From contig CAYSSO010000009.1 of the NCBI GenBank assembly GCA_964433875.1, forward strand, positions 1 through 59,743: a stretch of 59,743 nucleotides of DNA. Direction: 5' to 3'. How positions within the stretch are numbered: position 1 is the stretch's first letter; each line of letters starts with the position of its first letter. Made by a program: the position numbers and the translations under genes. A model generated the notes under the pieces. It ran no database searches. It was not told the origin of the DNA and saw nothing but the letters and a program-made list of their open reading frames with translations. The stretch is from Athalassotoga sp964433875. GTDB taxonomy: Bacteria > Thermotogota > Thermotogae > Mesoaciditogales > Mesoaciditogaceae. Shown here piece after piece: positions 59,587 to 59,743 of this stretch.

Positions 59587-59743
59587 ATGCAAGAAATTGA
59601 AGAAAATGTTTTGACGGAAGCATTTGAGGATAGGAACAAAAGAAAATTAGACATCCTCTTGGAGGTTAAAAATCTCAAGAAATATTTCCCGATAAAGGCG
59701 GGAGTCTTCAGAAGCACGGTCGGATGGGTAAAGGCCGTCGATG
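59587..59743 (+). CDS. Oligopeptide-type ABC transporter ATPase, 3' truncated
   Basis: The visible 52 residues contain LLEVKNLKKYFPIKAGVFRS followed by TVGWVKAVD, the usual N-terminus of DppF/OppF ATPases, after a 24-residue polar extension. ATG 59587 has GGTGG upstream, 11 nt after dppB. The window ends before Walker A. A second permease (dppC) would normally come next to dppB, so the gene order is unusual. Confidence 0.8.
   Translation, partial: MQEIEENVLTEAFEDRNKRKLDILLEVKNLKKYFPIKAGVFRSTVGWVKAVD

Noticed and set aside
1..59743. CRISPR arrays, tRNA or rRNA genes, insertion sequences, prophage or toxin-antitoxin pairs
   Set aside because: No spaced direct repeats, cloverleaf-like segments, transposase or integrase motifs, or small paired ORFs of known toxin families were seen; gaps between genes are too short for most of these.

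Overview
The window reads as a gene-dense bacterial chromosome segment, moderately AT-rich, with very short intergenic gaps, many 4-nt start/stop overlaps, and an unusually large share of UUG start codons. Gene content points to the phylum Thermotogota or a close relative: a GH3 enzyme that by recall closely resembles Thermotoga beta-xylosidase, a ROK-type xylose regulator beside xylA and xylB, BMP-family nucleoside uptake genes, YqeG and DUF4911 proteins, and an anaerobe's oxygen-defence set. This placement is inference from protein families, not from a marker-gene search. No rRNA, tRNA, CRISPR array, insertion sequence or phage gene was found.

Layout. 1-9525 (+) is a xylose/xyloglucan block: GH31 alpha-xylosidase, GH3 beta-xylosidase, xylA, then a second unit of ROK repressor, xylB and an isochorismatase-like hydrolase. 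9585-11857 (+) is a membrane pyrophosphatase with a one-base frameshift. 11899-14542 (+) is an oxidative-stress operon: Fur/PerR repressor, flavodiiron protein, ferritin, superoxide reductase. 14578-16033 (+) holds a TIGR02757 protein and a DUF554 membrane protein. 16022-17935 (-) is an ECF sigma factor, zinc-finger anti-sigma and RseB-like module, followed by rpsT and a secreted 5'-nucleotidase, all on the minus strand. 20168-23496 (+) has a MaoC dehydratase, trpS, scpA, scpB and a pseudouridine synthase. 23649-31153 (+) is a seven-gene operon of envelope and signalling proteins: TPR, beta-rich secreted protein, DUF4911, tandem YqeG phosphatase, soluble histidine kinase, HDOD protein and a degenerate amidase.

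31154-36373 (-) is the complete de novo UMP operon pyrB-C-K-D-F-E minus carAB, preceded by a 50-codon leader ORF that runs through an intrinsic terminator, the same layout as enterobacterial pyrBI attenuation. mobA (+) then faces a cysteine-type formate dehydrogenase, which sits downstream of xpt, cyclodeaminase, deoC, an HD hydrolase and a BMP/NupABC-type nucleoside importer, headed by a large uncharacterised membrane protein (37071-49144, -). 49145-54878 (-) carries a class II glutamine amidotransferase, a DUF2007 protein and a full branched-chain amino acid ABC importer (livKHMGF). A secreted phospholipase D-like enzyme and a Nudix protein (-), a sigma-54-type activator (+), a 516-bp leader-rich gap, and the start of an oligopeptide ABC transporter (+) finish the window.

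The genes fit a fermentative, sugar- and nucleoside-scavenging anaerobe. Pentose enters through xylose isomerase and xylulokinase or from nucleosides through DeoC, pyrimidines are made de novo under a predicted UTP-sensing attenuator, and oxygen is handled by reductive enzymes rather than catalase. The most unusual items are two leader-peptide/terminator regions (36168-36373 and 58325-58534), the tandem-YqeG operon with its zinc-site-degenerate amidase, the 730-residue membrane protein on the nucleoside importer operon, and a dispersed intergenic repeat.
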